64,000 nucleotides of DNA, taken from Betaproteobacteria bacterium. Its GTDB lineage: Bacteria > Pseudomonadota > Gammaproteobacteria > Burkholderiales > Casimicrobiaceae. The stretch spans positions 20,872 to 84,871 of the forward strand of contig PLYT01000016.1 in the NCBI GenBank assembly GCA_003153475.1, in the 5' to 3' direction. Of the stretch, positions 33,768 to 42,600 are shown piece by piece (the first letter of the stretch is position 1; each line of letters opens with the position of its first letter). A program made the position numbers and the translations under genes. The notes beneath the pieces are model-generated. The model was not told the DNA's origin. It did no database searches and saw only the letters and a list, made by a program, of their open reading frames with translations.

Positions 33768-34193
33768 TCACCGGACCGACGGGTGCTCGCCGCCGATCAG
33801 CGTGATCCGGTCGCGGGGACGCCAGTTCCCATGATTCGCAACGCTGACGATCCGGGTCGCTCCATCGCGCATGCGTATGGTGATTTCGTAGACGGCCGGC
33901 GCGTTCTCCGCGAGCGGCGCCCGTCGCACCGAAGCGACGACGCCGCACTCGCAACTCGTTTTCACGCGCGCCTGGCCGGCGCCTGTGGAACCACCCGAGG
34001 GAAACGCCGAGGGCATCCCGGATAAGTCGTCCTGGTCGGATATCGGGGCCAGGGTCTCGAGCGGGCGATGCATCCAGCGCAGCGGAACATGGGTCATTGC
34101 CAGGGTGCTAAATGAGATAGCGACGATACCGGCGAGGATCAGCGGCAGGTGCAGGGACTTCGGAATTCGCATATTCGTGCCGGCTCTATTCAT
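33768..34193 (-). CDS. Membrane-anchored periplasmic protein of unknown function
   Basis: This roughly 141-residue protein has one N-terminal hydrophobic segment (LPLILAGIVAISFSTLAMT) and a periplasmic domain with CECGVV and a short beta-rich end (YEITIRMRDGATRIVSV). That end resembles the C-terminus of SlyB-like outer-membrane lipoproteins, but no lipobox is present. Possible starts are 34193 and 34172; none has a good ribosome site. The dyad motif at 34234-34253 lies about 41 bases upstream. Confidence 0.6.
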   Translation of the reverse strand: MNRAGTNMRIPKSLHLPLILAGIVAISFSTLAMTHVPLRWMHRPLETLAPISDQDDLSGMPSAFPSGGSTGAGQARVKTSCECGVVASVRRAPLAENAPAVYEITIRMRDGATRIVSVANHGNWRPRDRITLIGGEHPSVR

Positions 34194-34233
34194 GATCGCG
34201 AGTCTTACGCGTCCATGAATACCGGAGTTCATC

Positions 34234-34253
34234 GATGGCGTATGTACGCCATC
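34234..34253. promoter_or_regulatory. Perfect dyad motif, candidate operator
   Basis: GATGGCGTATGTACGCCATC is a 9-bp perfect inverted repeat with a 2-base spacer. Its right half (TATGTACGCCATCGC) recurs exactly at 48558. It lies between a Crp/Fnr regulator gene and the divergent-looking promoter of the small membrane protein, and may be the binding site of one of the nearby regulators. Confidence 0.55.
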
Positions 34254-34267
34254 GCGCACAGGATCGA

Positions 34268-34975
34268 TTAGCCGAGGACCCGGTCGTACGTCTCGCGATC
34301 TGCCGCGTAGCACAGGCAGGAGGCGGCCCTGAGGCCGGGACGGTCCAGCACGGTGATATTCCCGCGGCTGTAGTGGATGAGCTTGCGCTTCTGCAGCGCA
34401 CTTGCTGCCTTGGTGACGCCGACCCGACGCACGCCGAGCATCAGGGCCAGGAACTGCTGCGTGATGTGGAAGGCGTCCGCCTCGGCGCGGTCCTGCGTCA
34501 TCAGCAACCAGCGCGCGAGCCGCGCCTCGACCACGTGGAAGCGCGTGCACCCCGCCGTCTGCGCAAGCTGGCCAAGGTGAACGAAGACATAGCGGTCGAT
34601 CTGGCGTTGCAGCGCCAGACTTTGCTTCAGCTCGCGGCAGAAGCGCGCGGCATCCATGCGCCAGGCGGAGCCGGCACCCTGCACCACCGCGCGCAACGGC
34701 GAGACATGCACGCCGAGCGCAAGCGGAATGCCGAACATGCCCTCGTTGCCGATCAGACCGACTTCGAGGGACGCGGCACCGCCGACCGGCATGACCAGCG
34801 AGATGAAGCTTCGGACGGGAAAGTAGACGTGAGTCAGCCGTTCGGCCGGTGTGTACAGCACGTCGGCAAATGCGAGTTCGACCGGTTCGCAGCCGGCCAG
34901 TATCCGGCGGCGGATGCTGGTGGACAGTCTGTCGAGCAGGCGGTTGCCTGCGGGGGCGATGTGGGGCAGTGGCAC
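34268..34975 (-). CDS. Crp/Fnr-family transcriptional regulator (copy 1)
   Basis: This 235-residue regulator has an N-terminal cyclic-nucleotide-binding-like beta-roll (residues about 20-135) and a C-terminal winged helix with a recognition helix near TQQFLALMLGVRRVGVTKAASAL. No FNR-type cysteine cluster is present. A single GTG start at 34975 follows GAGG at good spacing. Its neighbour at 35178 is a clear paralog, with the same MLGVRR and NITVLDRPGL/RITVLDRPGL stretches. Effector unknown. Confidence 0.9.
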   Translation of the reverse strand: MPLPHIAPAGNRLLDRLSTSIRRRILAGCEPVELAFADVLYTPAERLTHVYFPVRSFISLVMPVGGAASLEVGLIGNEGMFGIPLALGVHVSPLRAVVQGAGSAWRMDAARFCRELKQSLALQRQIDRYVFVHLGQLAQTAGCTRFHVVEARLARWLLMTQDRAEADAFHITQQFLALMLGVRRVGVTKAASALQKRKLIHYSRGNITVLDRPGLRAASCLCYAADRETYDRVLG

Positions 34976-35177
34976 CGATGATTTCCTCGCGGAGTGGGTG
35001 AGAACCCCGTCAGCACCCGGGAAATTGAGACGTCATTCCGATGCCGAGCTTGCCAATGCGAGCATGGATCACCCACTACGATGGACGCGAGCATACGTCG
35101 CAGCCGTTTGGCGGTCTGCTCGGTAGCGCACATAAGACCCCGTGACGCGCCGCGAAGGCGCAAATTGCTTCCGTACG

Positions 35178-35969
35178 CTACCGCGCGACGTATGGCCGCA
35201 GGCGGTCGAGCTCCGTCTTGACCACCTGGTAGCACTCGCACGACCGCGCCTCAAGGCCCGGGCGATCCAGCACGGTGATCCTGCCCCGGCGGTAGCGAAT
35301 CAAGCCGGCATCCTGAAGCTTGCCGGCCGCCTCGGTGACGCCTTCGCGGCGCACGCCCAGCATGTTGGCGATCAATTCCTGCGTCATCGAAAGCTCGTTG
35401 GACGCGAGGCGGTCGAGGCTCAGCAGCAGCCAACGGCACAATTGCTGATCGACCGAGTGGTGCCGATTGCACACCGCCGTCTGAGCCATCTGCGTGATCA
35501 GCGCCTGGGTGTAGCGGAGCAAAAGATGCAGCATCGGGCCGAAGCGATGGAACTCGTCCTTCAGCAACTGGGCCTTCAACCGCAGACCGTATCCCGCGCT
35601 CTGCACGACGGCGCGGCTAGGCGTCGTTTCGCCGCCCATGAACAGCGATATGCCGAGGATACCCTCGTTGCCTACGATGGCGATCTCCGCGGACGCGCCG
35701 TCCTCCATGACGTAGAGCAGCGAAACGATCGATGTCGTGGGGAAATAGACATAGCGCAGCGGGATCCCGGGCTCATGGAGGACCTCGCCCAGTTTCATCG
35801 GTATCAGTTCCAGATGAGGCGCCAGCCGTTCGTAGTCGCCTGCCGGCAGCGCCTCGAGCAGGTGATTCTGCTGCGGGCCGTGCGTTGCGGACGCAGCCGA
35901 GGACGATCGGGCCCGAATGGGCACTGACGACGGCTTGCCGGCGCGGCGTCCGGAGGTCTCGACTGGCAT
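35178..35969 (-). CDS. Crp/Fnr-family transcriptional regulator (copy 2)
   Basis: This 263-residue paralog of the adjacent regulator has an extra 25 or so residue basic N-terminus. The beta-roll is recognisable through YVYFPTTSIVSLLYVMEDGASAEIA, and the HTH through MTQELIANMLGVRREGVTEAAGKL. It lacks the FNR cysteine set. Both copies share the ITVLDRPGLEARSCECY-type end, which is cysteine-bearing. Tandem duplication is the likely origin. It is divergent to the phospholipase D gene across a spacer containing the shared TACGC motif. Confidence 0.9.
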   Translation of the reverse strand: MPVETSGRRAGKPSSVPIRARSSSAASATHGPQQNHLLEALPAGDYERLAPHLELIPMKLGEVLHEPGIPLRYVYFPTTSIVSLLYVMEDGASAEIAIVGNEGILGISLFMGGETTPSRAVVQSAGYGLRLKAQLLKDEFHRFGPMLHLLLRYTQALITQMAQTAVCNRHHSVDQQLCRWLLLSLDRLASNELSMTQELIANMLGVRREGVTEAAGKLQDAGLIRYRRGRITVLDRPGLEARSCECYQVVKTELDRLRPYVAR

Positions 35970-36021
35970 GGCGGCAGTCTATACCTTTGGGCGCTAGCTA
36001 AGTTCGGTACAGCACACCAAT

Positions 36022-36038
36022 TCGTACGCTATCGCACG
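36022..36038 (+). promoter_or_regulatory. TACGC-motif copy upstream of the phospholipase D gene
   Basis: The site TCGTACGCTATCGCACG shares 15 of 16 bases (GTACGCTATCGCACGG form) with the copy at 48561. It lies in the 124-base spacer between the divergent regulator copy 2 and the phospholipase gene. Confidence 0.5.
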
Positions 36039-36092
36039 GACGCAGAACCGGCATCGCCGGTATATTTGCCCCCTGCCCGCCATGTCCGCCAC

Positions 36093-37691
36093 ATGATCAA
36101 TTGCACCCTATCGGCCCGTCTCGGGATCGGCCTGTTGTCGCTGCTGGCCGGATGTGCCGCGCTGCCGCCGGGCTCGGACTTTCCGAAAATGAGCTCGAGC
36201 GCGCTGACTCGACCGGACGAAACCCGGATGGGGCGGCAATTGGCGGCGGCGAAAGCGGAGCATCCGGGAAACTCCGGCTTCAAACTGCTCCCGGTCGGCA
36301 CCGACAGCTTCCTGCTGCGCATGGAAATGGCGCAAGCCGCCGAGCGAACGCTGGACGTGCAGTATTTCCTCATCCAGAGCGACGACACCGGCCAGTTGCT
36401 GATCGAAGCGCTGCTCAAGGCCGCCGACCGGGGCGTGCGGGTCCGCGTACTGCTCGACGACGCCGGCTCGTTCGGCCGTGACGCGCAGATCAGGACGCTC
36501 GCGGGGTATCCGAACACCGAGCTTCGGCTTTTCAATCCGTTTGCCTATCGCGGCACCGTCAACTTCGTTCACGTCGCCGAGTTTCTTGCCGATGCGTCCC
36601 GGCTCAACTACCGGATGCATAACAAGCTCTTCGTCGTCGACAACGAAATCGGCATCGTCGGGGGGCGCAACATCGGAGACGAATATTTCCAGGGCGGGCG
36701 CGACTTCGAGTTCGGCGATTACGACATCATCGCGGCCGGTCCGATCATCAACGAGGTCTCGAAGAGCTTCGATGCGTTCTGGAACAGCCCGATGGCAATT
36801 CCGATCGAAGCGCTCGCAGGAGGCAAGCCTTCGGCGCAAGACCTGGAAACCTATCGCGGCGTGCTCGCCGCGCATCATCTGCAGATGATCGACGCCAACG
36901 CCGCATACATGCGCAAGCTGGCAGCCAACGAACCGCTGACGGCAATGCTCGACGGCAAGTCGTCGCTCGCCTGGGCCAAGGGCGAAGTGGTCTACGACAG
37001 CCCGGAAAAGGCCAAGGTGCAGGACGGTGAGCAAGGCGGTCGGCTGCTGCGACATCGGCTCGGCGAGGTGGCGAAAGAGGTCCAATCGGAGCTGATCATC
37101 GTATCGCCGTACCTGGTGCCGGGCACCGCCGGGATGAAATTCCTGGAGGGCTTGCGCGAGCGCGACGTCAGCGTGCGGATACTCACCAATTCGCTTGCAT
37201 CGACCGACATGCCGATCGTTCATTCGGGCTACCAGGCGTTCCGGGCGCCGCTGCTTGGAACCGGCGTCGCCCTGTACGAAGTGAGGCCGGTGCTGGGCGA
37301 GCCGATCGTTCGGGGCAGGCGATTGCGATCGCTGAGCTCCGGGCAGTACGCATTGCACGCCAAGGTGTTCGTGTTCGATCGCCAGCGCGTGTTCGTCGGG
37401 TCGATGAACCTCGACCAGAGGTCGTTGCACCTCAATACGGAAATCGGACTGATCATCGACAGTCCGGAGCTGGCGCGCCAGATTGCCGTGCGGTTCGCGG
37501 ATATCGCACAGCCGGCGAACAGCTACGTTTTGATGCTGAGCCAGGTCGACGGGCTGGGTCAACGTCATCTGGTCTGGCGCACGCTGGAGAACGAGAAATC
37601 GGTGGACTTCGATCAGGAGCCGGATGTTACCTTCTGGCAGCGTCTGCAGGTCGACATGCTTTCGCTGCTGCCGCTCGACGACTTGCTCTAA
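36093..37691 (+). CDS. Phospholipase D-family lipoprotein (cardiolipin synthase-like)
   Basis: This 532-residue protein has a lipoprotein signal (LLSLLAGC, lipobox cysteine near residue 20) and two phospholipase D motifs: MHNKLFVVDNEIGIVGGRN near residue 180 and LHAKVFVFDRQRVFVGSMNL near residue 425. Two HKD-type sites are what cardiolipin synthases and PLD-family enzymes need. It may remodel phospholipids at the outer or inner membrane. I use the ATG at 36093; the upstream reading at 36066 starts at TTG. The proximity of stress-related genes suggests envelope maintenance. Confidence 0.88.
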   Translation: MINCTLSARLGIGLLSLLAGCAALPPGSDFPKMSSSALTRPDETRMGRQLAAAKAEHPGNSGFKLLPVGTDSFLLRMEMAQAAERTLDVQYFLIQSDDTGQLLIEALLKAADRGVRVRVLLDDAGSFGRDAQIRTLAGYPNTELRLFNPFAYRGTVNFVHVAEFLADASRLNYRMHNKLFVVDNEIGIVGGRNIGDEYFQGGRDFEFGDYDIIAAGPIINEVSKSFDAFWNSPMAIPIEALAGGKPSAQDLETYRGVLAAHHLQMIDANAAYMRKLAANEPLTAMLDGKSSLAWAKGEVVYDSPEKAKVQDGEQGGRLLRHRLGEVAKEVQSELIIVSPYLVPGTAGMKFLEGLRERDVSVRILTNSLASTDMPIVHSGYQAFRAPLLGTGVALYEVRPVLGEPIVRGRRLRSLSSGQYALHAKVFVFDRQRVFVGSMNLDQRSLHLNTEIGLIIDSPELARQIAVRFADIAQPANSYVLMLSQVDGLGQRHLVWRTLENEKSVDFDQEPDVTFWQRLQVDMLSLLPLDDLL

Positions 37692-37693
37692 CG

Positions 37694-37708
37694 TGCGCCA
37701 CCGCACCG
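37694..37708 (+). promoter_or_regulatory. Degenerate TACGC-motif copy before DUF3309
   Basis: TGCGCCACCGCACCG matches 12 of 15 bases of the TACGCCATCGCACGG form and is 74 bases before the DUF3309 start. This is a weaker copy. Confidence 0.35.
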
Positions 37709-37781
37709 ACGAGCGCACGGTATGAGATCTATACTAAAGGCTTGAATTTCTCCGCTGTGATCAAAAACAAAGGAGCAGGCC

Positions 37782-37940
37782 ATGAGTCTTGGCACCATTC
37801 TGCTGATTGTCCTGATACTGATCCTCGTCGGCGTCCTGCCCACGTGGCCACACGCCCGCAGCTGGGGCTACGGCCCCAGCGGCATCATCGGCGTCATCCT
37901 GGTAATCGTCATCGTCCTGTTCTTGCTGGGGCGCCTGTAA
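37782..37940 (+). CDS. DUF3309-family small hydrophobic protein
   Basis: This 52-residue protein (MSLGTILLIVLILILVGVLP at the start) has two hydrophobic segments flanking a PTWPHARSWGYGPSG turn, the mark of the DUF3309 family. It is short but well supported: AAAGGAGC precedes the ATG at the right spacing and codon usage matches its neighbours. Function unknown; family members often accompany stress genes such as BON and CsbD proteins, as here. Confidence 0.88.
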   Translation: MSLGTILLIVLILILVGVLPTWPHARSWGYGPSGIIGVILVIVIVLFLLGRL

Positions 37941-37980
37941 TCCCGTGCGGTGAAGGCGGAGAACTCTCAAGGAGTCAATA

Positions 37981-38310
37981 ATGAAATACAAACTTGCTAC
38001 AACATGCTTCGTGATCGGTTCCGTGCTGGCGCCGGTTGCGGCCTATGCGGCGGATGGGGACACCGACCGTTCCAAACCCGTCCATTTCGTCAAGGACTCG
38101 GTCATTACGACCAAGATCAAGACGAAGTTGGCTGCGGAACATCTGGCCAGTGCCAAGCATATCAAGGTCGATACCGACCGGAACGGCGTCGTCTGGCTGA
38201 GCGGCACGACCGACACCCAGGCGGAGGCGGACAAAGCGGTTGAGATTGCGCGTAATACCGAGGGCGTCAAGTCGGTCAACACGAAGCTCACAGTCCAGAA
38301 AGACCGCTAA
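37981..38310 (+). CDS. BON-domain periplasmic protein
   Basis: This 109-residue exported protein (signal peptide cleaved near AYA-ADG) is one BON domain: VITTKIKTKLAAEH, IKVDTDRNGVVWLSGTT and AVEIARNTEGVKSV. BON proteins such as OsmY bind phospholipid and are induced by osmotic stress. SD-like AAGGAG precedes the ATG. It follows DUF3309 by 40 bases and is probably co-transcribed with it. Confidence 0.92.
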   Translation: MKYKLATTCFVIGSVLAPVAAYAADGDTDRSKPVHFVKDSVITTKIKTKLAAEHLASAKHIKVDTDRNGVVWLSGTTDTQAEADKAVEIARNTEGVKSVNTKLTVQKDR

Positions 38311-38429
38311 CGGAATGGTTCAAAGACTGGTCCTGGACGCCGGGTCGTCTCGACACGACCTGCGCGTCCGGGTTGTCCGACATTTCGCAGCGGACATCTA
38401 TCAATAGACCTCGCTAGCCTCCATGCGTG

Positions 38430-39626
38430 ATGAGCTCCGCCGCCATTCCAGCCTCCCTCGGCACCGCTGAGCCAGTAACGGCGCAGGCTGCTTCCGCCAT
38501 CGACGCATCGCTCATCACCCTTCCTGAAACTCGACTGCCGGTGGATGCGCGAGGGCTCTCGCTCGGTATCCTGGCGGCGCTCGCGTCGGTCCTCGCGCTC
38601 TGGTGGGCGGAGGGGTTTGTGGTGCCGCTTCTGCTCGGCATCATTATTTCCTATACGCTGAATCCGCTCGTCGCATGGCTTGAACGGATCAGGATCCCGC
38701 GCGTCGTCGGAACGTTGATGGTGATGGCAAGCGTCTTGGGCGCGCTCGTACTCGGCACCTACTCGCTGCGCGGCCAGATGCAGACGATGATCGAACAGTT
38801 GCCCGAGGCGGCAACCAAGGTCGCCGCCGGATTTGCGCGGATGCAGGGCAGCCGGAGCGGCAACATGCAGAAGATGCAAACCGCAGCGGCCGCGGTCGAA
38901 AAGGCGACAACTCAGGCAATCGGCGGGGCCTCGACTCCACGTGAGCCCGCTACCCATGTGGTGGTGGACCAGCCGACGTTCAAGCTCGGCAATCTTGTCT
39001 GGGCGAATTCGATGGGCGCCCTTGGAGGAATGGGTCAGGCGGCGATGGTCGTCTTCCTGGTTTTCTTTCTGCTAATCGGCGGCGATACATTCAAGCGAAA
39101 GCTGGTGCGGCTGACCGGGCCCTCGCTGTCGAAAAGAAAAATTACGGTCCATATTCTCGACGACATCAACGGTTCAATCCAGAAATACATGCTGATGCTG
39201 CTGACGACCAACCTGCTGGTCGCGCTGCTGAGCTGGACGGCGTTTCGCTGGATCGGCCTCGACAATCCGGCAGCCTGGGGTGCCACCGCAGGAATACTGC
39301 ATATCGTTCCCTACCTGGGTCCGGGGGTCACGGCGGTCGCAACGGGGATCGCTGCCTTCGTGCAGTTCGAGTCGCTTGCGATGGCCCTGCTGGTTGCCGG
39401 CGCGTCGCTGGCAATCGCTACCGTAGTCGGAACGTTCGTCACCACCTGGATGACGGGAAGGATCGCCCACATGAATTCCGCGGCCGTGTTCATTTCGCTG
39501 CTATTCTGGGGCTGGCTCTGGGGCGTCTGGGGGATGCTGCTCAGCATTCCGATCATCGTCATCGTCAAGGTCGTGTCGCAGCACGTGGAGCAGTTGCACC
39601 CGATGGCCGAATTGCTCGGCGACTGA
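38430..39626 (+). CDS. AI-2E-family transporter (permease)
   Basis: This 398-residue integral membrane protein has several hydrophobic segments: an early pair from LGILAALASVLALWW, a middle group, and a terminal group (VAVATGIAAF, LLVAGASLAI, LFWGWLWGVWGMLLSIPIIVIVKVV). The WGWLWGxxGMLLSIPI segment is diagnostic for the family named after AI-2 exporter TqsA, though many members export other substrates or exchange ions. A GTG lies three bases upstream (38427). Downstream is the cyclic glucan synthase, 21 bases away, so an osmotic role is plausible. Confidence 0.88.
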   Translation: MSSAAIPASLGTAEPVTAQAASAIDASLITLPETRLPVDARGLSLGILAALASVLALWWAEGFVVPLLLGIIISYTLNPLVAWLERIRIPRVVGTLMVMASVLGALVLGTYSLRGQMQTMIEQLPEAATKVAAGFARMQGSRSGNMQKMQTAAAAVEKATTQAIGGASTPREPATHVVVDQPTFKLGNLVWANSMGALGGMGQAAMVVFLVFFLLIGGDTFKRKLVRLTGPSLSKRKITVHILDDINGSIQKYMLMLLTTNLLVALLSWTAFRWIGLDNPAAWGATAGILHIVPYLGPGVTAVATGIAAFVQFESLAMALLVAGASLAIATVVGTFVTTWMTGRIAHMNSAAVFISLLFWGWLWGVWGMLLSIPIIVIVKVVSQHVEQLHPMAELLGD

Positions 39627-39647
39627 CCCGGCGGCAACGCGATATTG

Positions 39648-42600
39648 ATGACGAGCGGTACGTCTATTCTCGGGCATCTGACCCAGTTCCGCGGACGTCT
39701 GCGCAGCAGCGCTTTGTCGCACAAGCCGTCTCTCGAAGAGCTGCCGCTCCGATCGGAATTGTTCAGCGCCGATCAGATGGAGCGTCACGGCAAGACGCTC
39801 GCGACCGCGCATCGGATTACGCCCGGTCGAGCGAGAGACCAACTCCTCCCGAGATTGGCATCGAACGAGGACGTGTTGATCGCCGCCTGCAAGCGCTTGG
39901 CTGCGGCGATAGCGACGAACCGCCGAATTACGCCGGCGGGTGAGTGGCTGCTCGACAACTTTCATCTGATCGAAGAGCAGGTCGGCACGGCCAAGAGACA
40001 CTTGCCGCGCGGATACAGTCGGGAGCTGCCTCGCCTGGCGCTCGGTCCGTCAGCGGGTCTGCCGCGCGTGTACGACATCGCGCTCGAGGCCATCTCGCAC
40101 GGCGACGGCCGGGTCGATGCGGATAGTCTGAGGCGCTTTGTAACCGCCTACCAATCGATTACGACGCTCAAGCTCGGCGAGCTGTGGGCCATTCCGATCA
40201 TGCTGCGACTCGCCTTGATCGAGAACCTGCGTCGCGTTGCGGTCCGGATTTCCGCCGGCATTGCCGAGCGCGATCTGGCGAACACCTGGGCCGACCGGAT
40301 GATGGAGATAGCCGAACGGGATCCAAAGAGCCTGATCCTGGTCATCGCCGACATGGCGCGCTCGTCGCCCCCGATGGTGAGCACGTTCGTGGCCGAGCTG
40401 GCCAGACGTCTGCAAGGCCAGAGCGCGGCATTGGCCCTCGCCCTGACGTGGATCGAACAACGGCTCGGCGAAGGCCACCTGACGATCGAACAGTTGGTGC
40501 AAATGGCGAACCAGCAGCAGGCATCGGATCAGGTTTCGATCAGCAACAGCATCAGCAGTCTTCGCTTGCTGAGCGCGATCGACTGGCGCGACTTCGTTGA
40601 AGCAGTCAGCGTCGTCGAAGGAATTCTGCGTCGAGATCCTCCAGGCATCTATGCCTCGATGGAGTTTGCGACCCGTGACCGCTATCGTCATGTGACCGAG
40701 CGCATCGCGAAGCAGGGTGGCATGGCGGAGGCTGCAGTTGCCGAGAAGGCGATCGAATTGGCATCTGCGAGCGCCACCCGCACAGGGAGCGATGATCGGG
40801 TGGCCCATGTCGGCTTTTATCTGATCGACAAGGGGCTTGCCGAGCTCGAACGCGCCGCGAAGGTCCGCGTTTCGGTGCTCGCCGCGTTGAGGCGAATCGG
40901 CACACGATATCCGCTGCCCGTGTTCCTTGGTGCCGTCGCGGTGACCACAGGCATTCTGACCGCAGGCCTCGCCGCCAACGCCGATGCCGCCGGAGTAAGC
41001 GGCGAAATTCTGACGCTGACCATCGTCCTTTCGCTGCTGGCCACCAGTCAGTTTGCGGTGACGATCGTGAACTGGCTCGCTACGTTGCTGGTAACACCTA
41101 ACTCGCTGCCGCGAATGGATTTCTCCAGGGGTATCGCCGCACATGCGCGGACGCTTGTGGTGGTGCCAAGCATGCTCACCAGCGCGCGCAACGTCGAGGA
41201 TCTGGTCGAAGCGCTCGAAGTACGGTTTCTGGCCAATCGCGACCCGCATCTGCATTTCGCATTGCTGACCGACTTTCCGGATGCCGATGCGGAGTCGCTT
41301 CCCACGGACGCGCATTTGCTTGGACTAGCCGAGGAGCGCATAAACGAGCTGAATCGAAAGTACGCGCCTGAGGCTCATTCGTCGGAAACCAAGAATGGCA
41401 AGGGCAACGATTTCGTGGAAACAAAGGCCCGCCTAGGCGAGGTGGACGCAGGTCATTCCTCGAATGCCAGTGCGTTCTACCTGTTTCACCGTCCCCGACG
41501 CTGGAATGCGACGGCGCGGATCTGGATGGGCCATGAACGCAAGCGCGGCAAGCTTGGCGATTTGAATTCGCTGTTGCGCGGCGGTCGTTCGGACGGGTTT
41601 TCCCGCATCGTCGGCGCAACGGCCATCCTCTCGCAAGTGCGCTACGTCATCACCTTGGATACGGATACGCAACTGCCGCGCGACGCGGCGCGCCAGTTCG
41701 TCGGCGCCATGGCACATCCGTTGAATGCGGCCCGCTTCGGTGAGCCCGGGAAAGACACAAGCAGGGAAGTGGTGAGATCGGGTCACGGCATTCTCCAGCC
41801 ACGCGTGTCCGTCAGCTTGCCTGGGGCGAATCGATCGCGCTATGCGCGCCTGTACGGCGGTGATGCAGGCACCGACCAGTACACACGCACGGTTTCGGAC
41901 GTGTATCAGGATCTATTCGATGAAGGCTCGTTTATCGGAAAGGGCATTTACGACGTCGACGCGTTCGAGCGTGCGCTCAAGGGACGCTTTCCCGAAAACC
42001 GCATCCTGAGCCACGATCTTCTGGAGGGATGTTACGCCCGTGCAGGACTGCTCAGCGACGCTGAGCTATATGAAGATTTTCCTGCGCGCTACAGTGCCGA
42101 TGTGGCCCGCCGGCGTCGCTGGATTCGCGGCGACTGGCAGCTTGTGGGATGGCTGCGACGCCGCGTACAAGGGCCGGACGGGCGCCGCGAACTCAATCCG
42201 CTTTCGATGCTGTCGCAGTGGAAGCTGTTCGACAACTTGCGACGCAGCCTTGTCCCCATCGCGCTTGCATTGCTGCTGCTGATGGGTTGGAGCGTGTTGG
42301 CGGCCGCGGGGTTCTGGACCGGGGTCGTCGTCTCAATTCTCCTGGCGCCGGCCTTCATTGCCTCGCTCTCCGATCTGGTCGACAAGCCCGCCGAGGTGCC
42401 ACTCCGGCAGCATCTGGCTGCGGTGGAGCATACGGCGCGGCGACATTTCGCGCAGGCGGTGCTGGCCCTCGCCTTTCTGCCTTATGAAGCCTTTTTCTGT
42501 CTCGATGCGATCGTGCGCACGATCGGACGCTTGCTGATTACTCGTCGACGCCTGCTGGAATGGAATACGTCGAGCGAGGTCGATCGCGCGTTGCAGGATG

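Noticed and set aside
36108..37718. 536-codon minus-strand frame opposite phospholipase D
   Set aside because: The HKD motifs on the plus strand settle the coding strand.
38330..38390. Possible hairpin around GGTCGT...ACGACC after the BON gene
   Set aside because: Imperfect outer stem and no T-run; not a convincing terminator.
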